Assembly (NCBI GenBank): GCA_016187565.1
Contig: JACPJR010000005.1
Span: 1-64,000, forward strand
Length of the DNA stretch: 64,000 bases
Direction of reading: 5' to 3'
Source of the DNA: Candidatus Woesearchaeota archaeon
GTDB taxonomy: Archaea; Nanobdellota; Nanobdellia; Woesearchaeales; JACPJR01
How positions within the stretch are numbered: position 1 is the first letter of the stretch; each line of letters starts with the position of its first letter. Of the stretch, positions 50,286 to 58,862 are shown in pieces. Made by a program: the position numbers and the translations under genes. The notes beneath the pieces are model-generated. The model did no database searches. It was not told the DNA's origin and was given only the letters and a program-made list of their open reading frames with translations.

Positions 50286-51358
50286 ATGTTATCCTTAAAT
50301 CTTTATGGAAGATTATGCTCGTATGATAACCTTTTTCTTGCCTACAAAAAAGCTAGAAAGCATAAGACAACTAAAGATTATGTTGTTACATTCGAAAAAG
50401 GCCTGAAGGATAATCTTCTTTTGCTTCGTTCTGAATTACTATTTCATTCTTACAAGCCAAAGCCTCTGATAAATTTCATAGTCAGAGATCCAAAGACAAG
50501 GAAAATATCAAAGTCAGACTTTAGAGACAGGATAGTACATCATGCTTTATGCAATATTATTGAGCCGATTTTTGAAAAAGGCTTTATCTACGATTCATAT
50601 GCAAATAGGCTTGGTAAAGGAACGCTTATGGCAGTTGAAAGATTTGACTTCTTCAAGAGAAAGGCGAGCAATAATTATACATTTGATTGCTATGTTCTTA
50701 AAGCTGACATTAAAAAATATTTTGAAACAGTCAATCATGAAGTATTGCTTGGAATCATACAAAACAAAATCAACGACAAAAAAGTAATCTGGCTAATAAA
50801 GATGATATTAACTGCGGGGGGGGGGGGGGGGGGGGGGGGGGGAAAAATCTAACAAGCCAGTTTTTTGCGAATGTTTATCTGAATGAGCTGGACAAATATG
50901 TTAAGCATAATCTTAAAGCAAAATATTACATCAGATATGTGGATGATTTTGTTATCTTTGAATCAGATAAAGAAAAATTGCAATCTTATAAAGAGCAAAT
51001 TAACAAGTTCTTAAAAAGTAGGTTAAAGCTGGAATTGCACAAAGACAAATCAAAAATATTCAAATCGGGAAAATGCTTTAATTTTCTTGGCTTTAGGGTT
51101 TTTTACCATCACAAACTTCTCAAGAAGTCAAATCTAAGAAAGATGAGAAACACATATGCAAGTTTGAAAGAAAAATATAATTCAAAAGAAGGTGTTTATG
51201 ATGTTTTATACGATTTTTTTGAAGGATGGATTGCTTATGCAAAAAATGCAGATACTTTTAGGCAGAGAAAAAAGATTTTAGCAAAATTTGAACATGATTT
51301 TCCTGAGGAGATATCAACGAAAGAAATTAACAGATATCTCAAAATGCAGAAAAAATAG
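50286..51358 (+). CDS. DGR-type reverse transcriptase, interrupted at a poly-G tract
   Basis: Two halves in different frames. The first half (to 50815) holds the DGR/group-II-like head, FRDRIVHHALCNIIEPIFEK and the first catalytic Asp in KADIKKYFETVNHEVL (Asp141). The second half starts NLTSQFFANVYLNELDKY, then YVDD (50936-50947) and CFNFLGFRVFYHH. The missing piece is motif 4 (the GLPIG-type stretch before NLTSQ), and its place is taken by 27 G. Total length of about 357 codons equals a normal DGR enzyme. I start at MLSLNLYGRL since the ATG at 50256 lies within TR. It copies TR RNA with errors at adenine. Confidence 0.85.
50816..50842 (+). repeat. 27-nt poly-G tract
   Basis: An unbroken run of 27 G inside an A/T-rich gene, exactly at the conserved motif 4 of the reverse transcriptase. 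It shifts the frame by one base. Either a sequencing/assembly artefact (poly-G is a known dark-base artefact) or, less likely, a real slippery tract. Confidence 0.9.
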
Positions 51359-51383
51359 GATTATACCTCTTGCCTAAACACTG

Positions 51384-51432
51384 GAATGAGGCACGGCATT
51401 CATCCCACAAATAAATTTGTGGGTATTCTGCC
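51384..51432 (+). terminator. Hairpin after the reverse transcriptase; possible terminator or element end
   Basis: GAATG...CATTC (51384-51401) and an 8-9 bp stem CCCACAAA-TAAA-TTTGTGGG (51404-51423), with outer GGCA/TGCC. The loop TAAA equals that in the IS200 left-end hairpin. Could end the DGR transcript or mark the right end of a larger IS200/IS605-like unit. Confidence 0.45.
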
Positions 51433-51545
51433 TACGACTTTATAAAAACCCTAAACTTTAAGTAGGTTATCGTATTCCCTAACATCATATAGGTAATAAC
51501 GTTCATAACATTCAGGCTACAAGAATAAAAGACATTGGAGAGAAA

Positions 51546-52433
51546 ATGAATACAAAACCTCAGCAAGGAACAAAGACCCTCAACGAAGGATTGGCACAGA
51601 TGCTGAAAGGCGGTGTCATCATGGATGTGGTTACTGCTGAACATGCCAAGATTGCTGAGGACGCAGGAGCTTGTGCAGTCATGGCATTAGAACGAGTTCC
51701 TGCTGATATCCGAGCAGCAGGAGGAGTTGCCAGAATGAGCGATCCGAAGCTCATTAAAGAGATCAAAGCCTCGGTAAGCATTCCGGTCATGGCAAAAGTA
51801 CGCATTGGTCATTTTGTTGAAGCACAGATCTTGGAGGTATTGGCAGTTGATTTTATTGATGAATCTGAAGTACTTACCCCCGCAGATGAAGAAGCTCATA
51901 TTGATAAGAGAAAATTCAAGATTCCCTTTGTGTGTGGTGCCCGTAATTTAGGCGAAGCTCTTCGACGGATACATGAGGGAGCTGCCATGATTCGGACAAA
52001 AGGAGAGGCCGGTACAGGAAATGTTGTTGAGGCAGTCCGCCATATGAAACGCATTACTGCAGAGATTAAGGAACTACAACGCATGGCTCCCAAGCAGCTT
52101 GCGCAAAAAGCAGACGACTACCGTGTACCTCTCGAGCTCATCAAAAAAGTCGTGGAACTTGGCAGACTTCCCGTAGTAAACTTCTCAGCAGGTGGTATTG
52201 CGACACCGGCAGATGCAGCCTTAATGATGCAGCTTGGTTGTGATGGAAATTTTGTTGGTTCGGGTATTTTTAAGAGTCAAAATCCTGCAAAAATGGCAAA
52301 GGCAATCGTTCTTGCAACCACGCATTACAATAATCCAAAGATACTTGCTGAAATTTCCGAAGGATTAGGACAAGCAATGCGAGGAGATGAAATTCCGACC
52401 TTAACAGTCAAAATGGCAGAACGTGGTGTATAA
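51546..52433 (+). CDS. pdxS: Pyridoxal 5'-phosphate synthase, lyase subunit
   Basis: 295 residues, standard length. [57 protein letters not shown] (catalytic Lys), [15 protein letters not shown] and [20 protein letters not shown] are all conserved. Makes PLP from ribose-5-P, glyceraldehyde-3-P and ammonia supplied by PdxT, encoded 36 bases downstream. Confidence 0.98.
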   Translation: MNTKPQQGTKTLNEGLAQMLKGGVIMDVVTAEHAKIAEDAGACAVMALERVPADIRAAGGVARMSDPKLIKEIKASVSIPVMAKVRIGHFVEAQILEVLAVDFIDESEVLTPADEEAHIDKRKFKIPFVCGARNLGEALRRIHEGAAMIRTKGEAGTGNVVEAVRHMKRITAEIKELQRMAPKQLAQKADDYRVPLELIKKVVELGRLPVVNFSAGGIATPADAALMMQLGCDGNFVGSGIFKSQNPAKMAKAIVLATTHYNNPKILAEISEGLGQAMRGDEIPTLTVKMAERGV

Positions 52434-52469
52434 CACGAGTAAGGTACGTAACGTCGTGGAGTTGATTGT

Positions 52470-53039
52470 ATGGTAACCGTTGGTATTCTCGCGCTTCAGG
52501 GAGCATTTATCGAGCATGAAAAAGTGCTGGTATCATTAGGAGTACGCGCAACAGAAGTAAGGACGTGTGATGATCTTCGGGCCATTGATGCTCTTATTCT
52601 TCCTGGAGGGGAAAGTACGGTAATGAGTAAACTCATGAGGCAAAACCGGCTTGATACTGCCATCATTGATCTTTCTCGTAAGGGAATGCCACTCTACGGT
52701 GTGTGTGCCGGAGCAATTCTTCTGGCAAAACAAGCTGAAGAGAATACGGTTAAATCCTTGGGATTAATGGATATAACGGTTAAAAGAAATGCCTATGGGA
52801 GTCAGATCGATAGCTTTGAGGCAGACGTTTCGTGTAAAGAACTTGGTAATATTCATGGTATTTTCATCAGGGCTCCAATTATTACGGACATTGGAAAAGA
52901 GGTTGAGGTTCTGGGAAAATATGATAACCAGATTGTGCTGGCAAAACAGAAAAATATTCTCGTCTCTACCTTTCACCCTGAGTTAAGTAGCACAACAAAA
53001 GTCCATGAATTGTTTTTGCGGTTGCTCTCACACCCTTAG
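52470..53039 (+). CDS. pdxT: Pyridoxal 5'-phosphate synthase, glutaminase subunit
   Basis: 189 residues. VGILALQGAFIEHEKVL, ILPGGESTVMSKLM, YGVCAGAILLA (nucleophile Cys) and STFHPELSS (His-Glu of the triad) match PdxT. It forms the complex with PdxS. Operon partner; the second gene has a weak ribosome site near GGAGTTG. Confidence 0.97.
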   Translation: MVTVGILALQGAFIEHEKVLVSLGVRATEVRTCDDLRAIDALILPGGESTVMSKLMRQNRLDTAIIDLSRKGMPLYGVCAGAILLAKQAEENTVKSLGLMDITVKRNAYGSQIDSFEADVSCKELGNIHGIFIRAPIITDIGKEVEVLGKYDNQIVLAKQKNILVSTFHPELSSTTKVHELFLRLLSHP

Positions 53040-53088
53040 TGAGGCAAAACAGATAGGGATAAAGGGGCGATAGTATAAGCGATTATTA

Positions 53089-53125
53089 GTTCTCATTTGA
53101 GAACGAAAGATTTAAATATTCGTTC
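53089..53125 (+). promoter_or_regulatory. TATA box with overlapping dyads upstream of the ATPase gene
   Basis: GTTCTCA-TT-TGAGAAC (53089-53104) overlaps GAACGAA-N11-TTCGTTC (53101-53125). The second dyad encloses TTTAAATA, centred about 26 nt before the ATG. A protein binding these arms would cover the TATA box. This suggests repression, maybe by the gene's own product or a neighbour. Confidence 0.5.
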
Positions 53126-53139
53126 TATTTAGGACACTT

Positions 53140-54402
53140 ATGCCAAACATACAAGACATTATACGGCTGCTCAATCCTTGGTGGGAGGGTGAAATCATTA
53201 GCGAGGAGCTTGCCAAACGCTATAAAAGAAGCTTTTTTGATAAGATACAAGAATATAAGAAATATAAGCAGATAATTATTCTTACAGGATTAAGGAGGGT
53301 TGGAAAAACTACTCTTATCTATCAGACAATAAAGAGCCTGCTTAGCGAAATTGACCCAAAAAGGATTTTTTATTTTAATTTTGACAAGGAAATTGATGAT
53401 TTGGTAGAGCTTTTTGAAAATTACAAAGAATTAACAGGGGTAGACTACAAAAAAGAAAAGATTTTTGTTTTTTTTGATGAAATAACCAAATTTAAAAAAT
53501 GGGCTGGCGAACTGAAATTGATTTATGATTCTAGCCCAAACATAAAATTTTGTGTTTCGTCATCCAGCAGCATCAACCTTGAAGAAGAGGCTGTGAAAAA
53601 CCTTGCTGGAAGATATTTTCTCATGAATATAACTCCCCTAAGTTTTAAAGAATTTTTAGAATTAACTGGCAAGCAAAAACTGGTTGAGAATCATAGGCTA
53701 TACGCAAGAGAGATAAAAAAAGAGTTTTTTTCTTACTTATTAAAGAGCTTCCCAGAGACAGTAAGCTGGGATAATGAATTAGTAATCAAGGATTATCTTA
53801 AAACAACCATTATAGACAAGATAATCAGATTGGACCTTCCAGAAAGATTTAGTAATATTAACAAAGAATTATTGTCTAAACTCGTAGAATTGTTTTACAA
53901 GGAGCCAGGGTTCTACCTTGATTATGATAATCTATCAAAGAATCTAAGGATAAGCAAGAATACCCTCTACAAGCATATTTTCTATCTTGAATTTTGTTAT
54001 CTGATAAGAATTGTTAAAAATTTTAGGCCAAGCACGTTATCAACGAGTAGAAAGCTACAGAGAGTTTATCCTTACTGGTGGAATCTTGCATATTGCTACG
54101 GAGAGAATAACGATAAAATTTTAGAGTCTTTCGTTGTAAGCACTATAAACGGAAAGCATTACTGGAGGTATTTAGAAAAAGAGATAGACTTCTTAAAAAT
54201 TGAAGGCAGAAACATTCTTCCTATTGAAGTCAAAAATAAGGAAAATGTCGAGGATAGGGATTTGAACGCATTAAAATTATTTATGAAAAAGTATAAAATA
54301 AAGAGATCCCTTCTTTTATACCTTGGAGATAAAGAAATAAAGGAATTCGATGATAAAACAATTGAATTTACTTCATTTTGGAGTTGGCTGCTGGCGCAAT
54401 AA
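53140..54402 (+). CDS. AAA-type ATPase, DUF4143 family
   Basis: 420 residues. Walker A ILTGLRRVGKTTLIYQTI, Walker B KIFVFFDEITKFKKW, sensor-like CVSSSSSINLEEEAV, then PLSFKEFLEL, all usual for DUF4143 archaeal ATPases. The C-terminal half has a winged-helix-like part (NLRISKNTLYKHIFYLEFCY) and a nuclease-like end VDFLKI-type EIDFLKIEGRNILPIEVKN. Leaderless by TATA spacing. Its 3' end overlaps the read-through end of a facing pseudogene by 35 bp. Possible role in mobile DNA or defence; unknown. Confidence 0.85.
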   Translation: MPNIQDIIRLLNPWWEGEIISEELAKRYKRSFFDKIQEYKKYKQIIILTGLRRVGKTTLIYQTIKSLLSEIDPKRIFYFNFDKEIDDLVELFENYKELTGVDYKKEKIFVFFDEITKFKKWAGELKLIYDSSPNIKFCVSSSSSINLEEEAVKNLAGRYFLMNITPLSFKEFLELTGKQKLVENHRLYAREIKKEFFSYLLKSFPETVSWDNELVIKDYLKTTIIDKIIRLDLPERFSNINKELLSKLVELFYKEPGFYLDYDNLSKNLRISKNTLYKHIFYLEFCYLIRIVKNFRPSTLSTSRKLQRVYPYWWNLAYCYGENNDKILESFVVSTINGKHYWRYLEKEIDFLKIEGRNILPIEVKNKENVEDRDLNALKLFMKKYKIKRSLLLYLGDKEIKEFDDKTIEFTSFWSWLLAQ

Positions 54403-54937
54403 TCAAAGGAGCAGGAGAATCAAACTTAACCTCAATTCCTTGCTCTACTAATTTTGCATGTCCTAGACCTAGCAAACGTTGCCCAACAATTCCAGCTTGA
54501 GTGTCTGAAGGCAGTCCTGGCGTATTGTTATGGTATTGAGAAAGTACCGTAACATACGAATCATTTGGGCCCCTTAATGAGTCAGGGACGAATTGCTCGA
54601 TATATACATTATTGACTTGCCCATCAAAAGGATCTGTCTTATCTGGAGAAGAGCCATCACCTGCAATGACTAAGAAAGAATCCTACCCAGCAGCAAACGG
54701 CCCTAAATTAACACCCATCCCAGATCCTAGATTCGGAGAAGGACTATAGGTTACAAAGAGCGTGGTTTGACCCTCAGCACCACCTGGAAGGAGCTGTTCC
54801 AATCCAATCTGATTGACAACAATCTGTGCATCTACGGTTTGATTCAACGTAGAAGGTAGCTCACTACCACATCCATTCATGGTTGCTGCTACTAACACTG
54901 CCAAAATAGGTCCTCTTGTTTGATAATTTTGGTTCAT
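54368..54937 (-). pseudogene. Third paralogue of a lipoprotein-like family, interrupted by TAG
   Basis: 84 residues to an in-frame TAG (54683-54685), but the frame then stays open for about 105 more codons to TAA and that part continues the family: GQRLLGLGHAKL and EQGIEVKF align with GQNLLDLGYETL and KGIEVNIQ of the paralogue. With read-through it is 189 residues, similar to 182 and 210 in the paralogues. N-terminus MNQNYQTRGPILAVLVAATMN-GC ends in a lipobox-like Cys23. So a recent nonsense change, sequencing error or stop read-through. AGGAGG precedes the ATG. Confidence 0.7.
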
Positions 54938-54949
54938 AGTCTCATCCTC

Positions 54950-55582
54950 CTAAAGATCATGATGTTTAAGGCCGTCTTTTACTAAGTCAGCTGTCAAACG
55001 AGACATGCCCTCACGCTCACGTTGTTCTTGCGCTAATCTTCTATCACCTAGGTCTAACAATTCTTGGCCGACCCGTGCTAAGGGAACAGGAAACTCGAGC
55101 CTTAGTCCCAAAATACTATTATATTCAGCAACTTTTTCAAAACAGGGGCTATCATTGCTCAGTGAATCATAGTCAGCCTTCTCTAAGCAAGCATAATCCA
55201 GCACCCCATCAGGACGTGGTGAACTTATTGTACCAGGATAAACAGGCGTTATATTGTCTTCTGCAGTAAGCAAAAAAGTACCATTTTCTGTAGTGAACGG
55301 GCCTAAAAACACCGTCAGACGATCTCCCTTCATAGTAGAAGAGGAAGAATGGGCCTCAAGAGTTGTTGAACCATGCAGCGGACCTAATGTTTGTTCTAAG
55401 CGATCTGAGTTCGAACCTAAACCAATGCTATCGGCAATAGCTGCTGCGTCAACAATTTCATTAATGTATAATGGTTGCTGAGAACATGAACTGAGCGCAG
55501 CTGCTGTGGTAAGCATAGCTAAAACAGGTGCTTTTGTTTGATAATTTTGGTTCATAATTTCATCCTCCTTGAAAAGATTCAT
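54950..55582 (-). CDS. Lipoprotein-like surface protein, paralogue 2
   Basis: 210 residues from the upstream ATG; an ATG ten codons later (MNQNYQTKAP) gives the same start as the neighbour paralogue and has AAGGAGG before it, so 55552 is the preferred start. The hydrophobic N-terminus ends ALSSCSQ, lipobox-like. Family motifs: SIGLGSN, DRLTVFLGPF and VGQELLDLG. Function unknown; probably exported and attached to the membrane. Part of a three-gene tandem with strong ribosome sites. Confidence 0.6.
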   Translation of the reverse strand: MNLFKEDEIMNQNYQTKAPVLAMLTTAAALSSCSQQPLYINEIVDAAAIADSIGLGSNSDRLEQTLGPLHGSTTLEAHSSSSTMKGDRLTVFLGPFTTENGTFLLTAEDNITPVYPGTISSPRPDGVLDYACLEKADYDSLSNDSPCFEKVAEYNSILGLRLEFPVPLARVGQELLDLGDRRLAQEQREREGMSRLTADLVKDGLKHHDL

Positions 55583-55587
55583 ACATA

Positions 55588-56136
55588 TTACTTTTGAATG
55601 TTGACCTCAATTCCTTTCCGGTTTAATAAGGTTTCATACCCGAGATCGAGCAAGTTCTGTCCAACCAGAGTTAACTCATCTGATACCGGACCATCACGGT
55701 GAGATTGAGCAAGGATACCAATATCCACCCAATGTGAGCCATTGTGAGAAAGTCTATGAAGATAGGTGTCATTTACCATTCCATCGAATAGATCGTTTAC
55801 CCTTCCATCGAATAGATTGTTTCCTGGTTTCTGGTTCTGATCCACGACCTGGAGCCCCAAGGTATCATGTCCAGCAACAAACGGTCCTAAACCAACAGAG
55901 AGCTTATCTCCCACCCCATCATTAGTAAAATACTCAATGACTAAATTGGTGTAACCAGAAAGACGTTGGCCATCACGATGATCAGGAAGTATCAGCTCTA
56001 ATCCAATGCGATCACCAACTGGCTGCACCATTACTCTCTCCTCTACAGTAACCGGTCTATTGTGGTAGATAGCAAAAGCCACTGCTCCGACAAGTGTTGC
56101 TGCAGCAAGCGCTTCTCTACGATAATGTTTAATCAT
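55588..56136 (-). CDS. Membrane-anchored or secreted protein, paralogue 1
   Basis: 182 residues. One N-terminal hydrophobic segment (ALAAATLVGAVAFAIY) and no lipobox Cys, unlike its two paralogues. Family motifs: IGLELILPDH, DKLSVGLGPFVAGHD, LVGQNLLDLG and GIEV. Around residue 117 it carries an 8-residue tandem duplication LFDGRVND-LFDGMVND. AAGGAGG before the ATG. First of the three tandem genes. Function unknown. Confidence 0.6.
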   Translation of the reverse strand: MIKHYRREALAAATLVGAVAFAIYHNRPVTVEERVMVQPVGDRIGLELILPDHRDGQRLSGYTNLVIEYFTNDGVGDKLSVGLGPFVAGHDTLGLQVVDQNQKPGNNLFDGRVNDLFDGMVNDTYLHRLSHNGSHWVDIGILAQSHRDGPVSDELTLVGQNLLDLGYETLLNRKGIEVNIQK

Positions 56137-56267
56137 AGTATCTTCCTCCTTAAAGAATTGCAGGAACGATTATGCTAGCCTATATAAACCTTTCGTAAAT
56201 TTAGTTACTAGTGGGGGACAAAATTTCTTTAAAACTGCAACCACTCAAAAGGGACAAACATAGAAAC

Positions 56268-56306
56268 ATTTAAATAAAGAAGGAGAATCTCTAGGTTTTA
56301 AGGAGG
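56268..56306 (+). promoter_or_regulatory. TATA box and strong ribosome site
   Basis: ATTTAAATAA followed 23 nt later by AAGGAGG, eight bases before the next ATG. A leadered message, different from most genes here. Confidence 0.55.
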
Positions 56307-56313
56307 TTATCAC

Positions 56314-56985
56314 ATGGCATTCCGATTATTTCAGAGAAAACAAGCAGAGTATACAGCAAGCGTACCTCTTCCCGTCAAAGTAATAGCTCAACCTAATGAA
56401 GTCTATCAGGCTTTATTGACCGGTTTAGATGAAATGGAAGGGCAAGGGGTTGACAGGGTTGTGTTGTCCGTGTATGAAACAGAGCCAAGCTCAAACGCAA
56501 CAGGGAGATGGATACGTGAGGATGGCATAGCTTATTATCCGCGTAAAACACTTACTCCAACTGAGCAAGCAATGATAGCAGATAGAAAGCATTATCAGGT
56601 TGTTGCCTTAGTCATGGATAATGTTGGAAATCTAGTAAAGTATCCTGGAAGGGGCGTTGAAGTAACACAGAGAACACGTGTTAATCCCTTCTTATACAGA
56701 GTAAGCGAAGACTCACCATTACGTTATGTCACTGAATGTGGTGCTCACACCGGAGAAAATCTCAGAAGTTATGCAACTATTGCTGCAGCAAATGGTTGGA
56801 CTCCCGAAGGAGTAGAACAAAGCGTTCGCGAGGGTATTCAAGAATATCACGGAGTAACCAAACGATTAATGCAATCTGCAGGGGTTGATGATGTGCTCCA
56901 ACAAATGCAACAAAGAGCAGCTACACCGTTTGAATCCCTGATGATGCAGATGAGAGGGAATATCTCCCAAGCAAGGAGTAAATAA
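56314..56985 (+). CDS. Hypothetical soluble protein
   Basis: 223 residues, soluble, with no family I recognise. VYQALLTGLDEMEGQGVDRV and VALVMDNVGNLVKYPG suggest an alpha/beta domain, and residues 170-223 are helical, Gln/Met-rich (VDDVLQQMQQRAATPF). Strong AAGGAGG site implies good expression. It diverges from the three paralogue genes over 177 bases. Confidence 0.6.
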   Translation: MAFRLFQRKQAEYTASVPLPVKVIAQPNEVYQALLTGLDEMEGQGVDRVVLSVYETEPSSNATGRWIREDGIAYYPRKTLTPTEQAMIADRKHYQVVALVMDNVGNLVKYPGRGVEVTQRTRVNPFLYRVSEDSPLRYVTECGAHTGENLRSYATIAAANGWTPEGVEQSVREGIQEYHGVTKRLMQSAGVDDVLQQMQQRAATPFESLMMQMRGNISQARSK

Positions 56986-57068
56986 GATTTCTTTTTTTCT
57001 TATTCCTTTTTGGGGTCATCAGATTTAAATATTACCCTTGCCTTAAGAGATATCAGAGAGAGGTCAGT

Positions 57069-57755
57069 ATGATAACTATACCACCGATCAGACATTTTCA
57101 GAAGGTACCTTCGCTTGCACGACAGAAAGTGCTCCATGTTCTTACGATACTGATACGGGCAAGTCTTCTGTTTGCTGGCATTGCCAGTATTCTTGACCAA
57201 CAATGGCTTGTGTTGTTTCTATGTGCCCTCACCTTTACCTTAACGTTTTTACCTGTGCTCCTTTCACGAAGGTATCATCTCGAGCTTCCTCTTGAATTCG
57301 AGATTATCATTGTGTTGTTTATCTATGCCTCGTTATTCTTAGGCAATGCTCGAGGATATTATGTTTCCTATTGGTGGTGGGATATCCTGCTCCATACGAC
57401 TTCAGGTATTGCTCTCGGCTTTGTAGGATTCTTGATCTTGTATGTTCTCTATGCCAGTAAACGCTTCCAGGCAAATCCCTTTGTTGTGGCCTTATTCTCC
57501 TTTTGTTTTGCCCTTGCTCTGGGAACGGTCTGGGAATTAGTTGAATTTCTCATTGATGCAACATTTCAGGCCCATAATGTCCATATGCAGAAAGGTTTAG
57601 TTGATACAATGAGTGATCTCTTGGTTGATAGTCTCGGTGCATTGATAGCATCGGTAACCGGATATGTCTACGTAAAAAGCAAGCGACCTGAACTCTTGGC
57701 AACAGCAATCGAACGGTTCAGGAAAAAGAATCCGCATTTCTGGAAAGAGCATTAA
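57069..57755 (+). CDS. DUF2238/YjdF-like membrane protein
   Basis: 228 residues, about six membrane helices. WWDILLHTTSGIALGFVGF and ALGTVWELVEFLIDATF are signature segments of DUF2238, with His, Glu and Asp in the membrane, followed by VDTMSDLLVDSLGALIA. Function not established. A TATA box TTTAAATA (57024-57031) and GAGAGGT before the ATG give a short leader. Confidence 0.8.
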   Translation: MITIPPIRHFQKVPSLARQKVLHVLTILIRASLLFAGIASILDQQWLVLFLCALTFTLTFLPVLLSRRYHLELPLEFEIIIVLFIYASLFLGNARGYYVSYWWWDILLHTTSGIALGFVGFLILYVLYASKRFQANPFVVALFSFCFALALGTVWELVEFLIDATFQAHNVHMQKGLVDTMSDLLVDSLGALIASVTGYVYVKSKRPELLATAIERFRKKNPHFWKEH

Positions 57756-57771
57756 CGTAAAAGTACAAAAA

Positions 57772-57781
57772 GGTTTTATAT
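57772..57781 (+). promoter_or_regulatory. TATA box for the trm5 gene
   Basis: GTTTTATATA centred about 27 nt before the ATG; no ribosome site, so the message is probably leaderless. Confidence 0.55.
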
Positions 57782-57803
57782 AATACAGCCTTATCTCAAT
57801 GTC

Positions 57804-58862
57804 ATGCCGATCTTAAAAGTTCCTCTACCTGAAGCAGAAACAGTAAAACAGATCCTCATTAAGCATCAATTCTTGGATAAGACAAGGGGTATAGTAAGAA
57901 CAAAGACTTCGGTCTATTACCCAGTTAAAGACATTCCAGGAGCAAAGCAGGCAGTTGGCCAGCATGTTCCTGACGCTATTTCTCTTTCTTGGAGTAAAAA
58001 AAAGATGCCGTTACGCAAGGAAATAACAACCTTACGGGGAGCATTGTCTTCTGCATTAACAACAGCAGAACAAGAAGTGCTCAAGACCAGTTATGATAGT
58101 ATCGGGAATATCGCTATTCTTGAGATTCCCGCTGAACTTCAGGCAAAAGAAAGACATATTGCCCAAACCTTACTAACCCTGAACAAGAGCATCAAGACCG
58201 TAGTAAAAAAGGCTGGCGTTCATGAAGGTACATTCAGGTTGCAACCATTGCAGTATCTTGCCGGAGAAAAAACAAAGGAAACGATCCATAAAGAGAACAA
58301 TGTACGCATAAAGCTTGATGTCGAGCAGGTTTATTTTTCTCCGCGCCTGAGCACTGAACGCAGAAGGATCATGCAGCAGGTAAAACCAGAAGAAGATATC
58401 CTTGTGATGTTTGCTGGCTGCGGTCCTTACACCCTTGAACTGGCTAAAAATACCAAAGCAAGAGCAGTTGTTGGCATAGAAATCAATCCAAAAGGCCATC
58501 ACTATGCAGAAGAAAACGTGAAGCTCAACAAGCTCAGTAATGTCACGAATTACTGTGGGGATGTCCGGGTTGTTGTTCCACAACTCCTGAAAAAAATAGA
58601 GAAAAAGTTCGATAGAGTACTGATGCCATTGCCCATGGGAGGTGAGCATTTCCTTGATGTTGCTTTAACAGCAGTAAAGTCAGGTGGGATTATTCATTTC
58701 TATGATTTTCTTAAAGAAGAAGCATTTCCTCAAGAGGCAATCGCAAAAATTGCTGCTGTATGTAAAGAAAAAGGAAGAACCTACAAGGTTCTCCACACAA
58801 CATTATGCGGACAGTACGCTCCGCGTTTATTTCGTGTGTGTATTGATGCGATGGTTCACTGA
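57804..58862 (+). CDS. trm5: tRNA (guanine(37)-N1)-methyltransferase, Trm5 type
   Basis: 352 residues. The N-terminal domain (1-170) ends near LRLQPLQYLAGEKTK-like RLQPLQYLAGEKTKET; VYFSPRLSTERRRIMQQV is the archaeal Trm5 motif before SAM motif I VMFAGCGPYTLELAKN, with VVGIEINPKGHHYAEEN as motif II and VLMPLPMGGEHFLDVAL as the family's N-P-P-Y-like motif X. It makes m1G37 (and may be the wyosine route) on tRNA. Confidence 0.92.
   Translation: MPILKVPLPEAETVKQILIKHQFLDKTRGIVRTKTSVYYPVKDIPGAKQAVGQHVPDAISLSWSKKKMPLRKEITTLRGALSSALTTAEQEVLKTSYDSIGNIAILEIPAELQAKERHIAQTLLTLNKSIKTVVKKAGVHEGTFRLQPLQYLAGEKTKETIHKENNVRIKLDVEQVYFSPRLSTERRRIMQQVKPEEDILVMFAGCGPYTLELAKNTKARAVVGIEINPKGHHYAEENVKLNKLSNVTNYCGDVRVVVPQLLKKIEKKFDRVLMPLPMGGEHFLDVALTAVKSGGIIHFYDFLKEEAFPQEAIAKIAAVCKEKGRTYKVLHTTLCGQYAPRLFRVCIDAMVH

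Larger units (their letters stand above)
49234..51358 (+). mobile_element. Diversity-generating retroelement (DGR) cassette
   Basis: Order: target gene with VR at its 3' end, GC-rich hairpins, non-coding TR region, reverse transcriptase. TR and VR match over 86/89 nt; differences lie almost only at TR adenines. No avd-like accessory gene is seen between them. The 329 bases between target stop and reverse-transcriptase start hold TR and two short dyads. Confidence 0.93.

Noticed and set aside
55400-55425. A tRNA T-loop-like GAGTTCGAACCT
   Set aside because: It lies inside a coding frame, and no acceptor or anticodon stems are nearby. I saw no tRNA or rRNA gene in the window.
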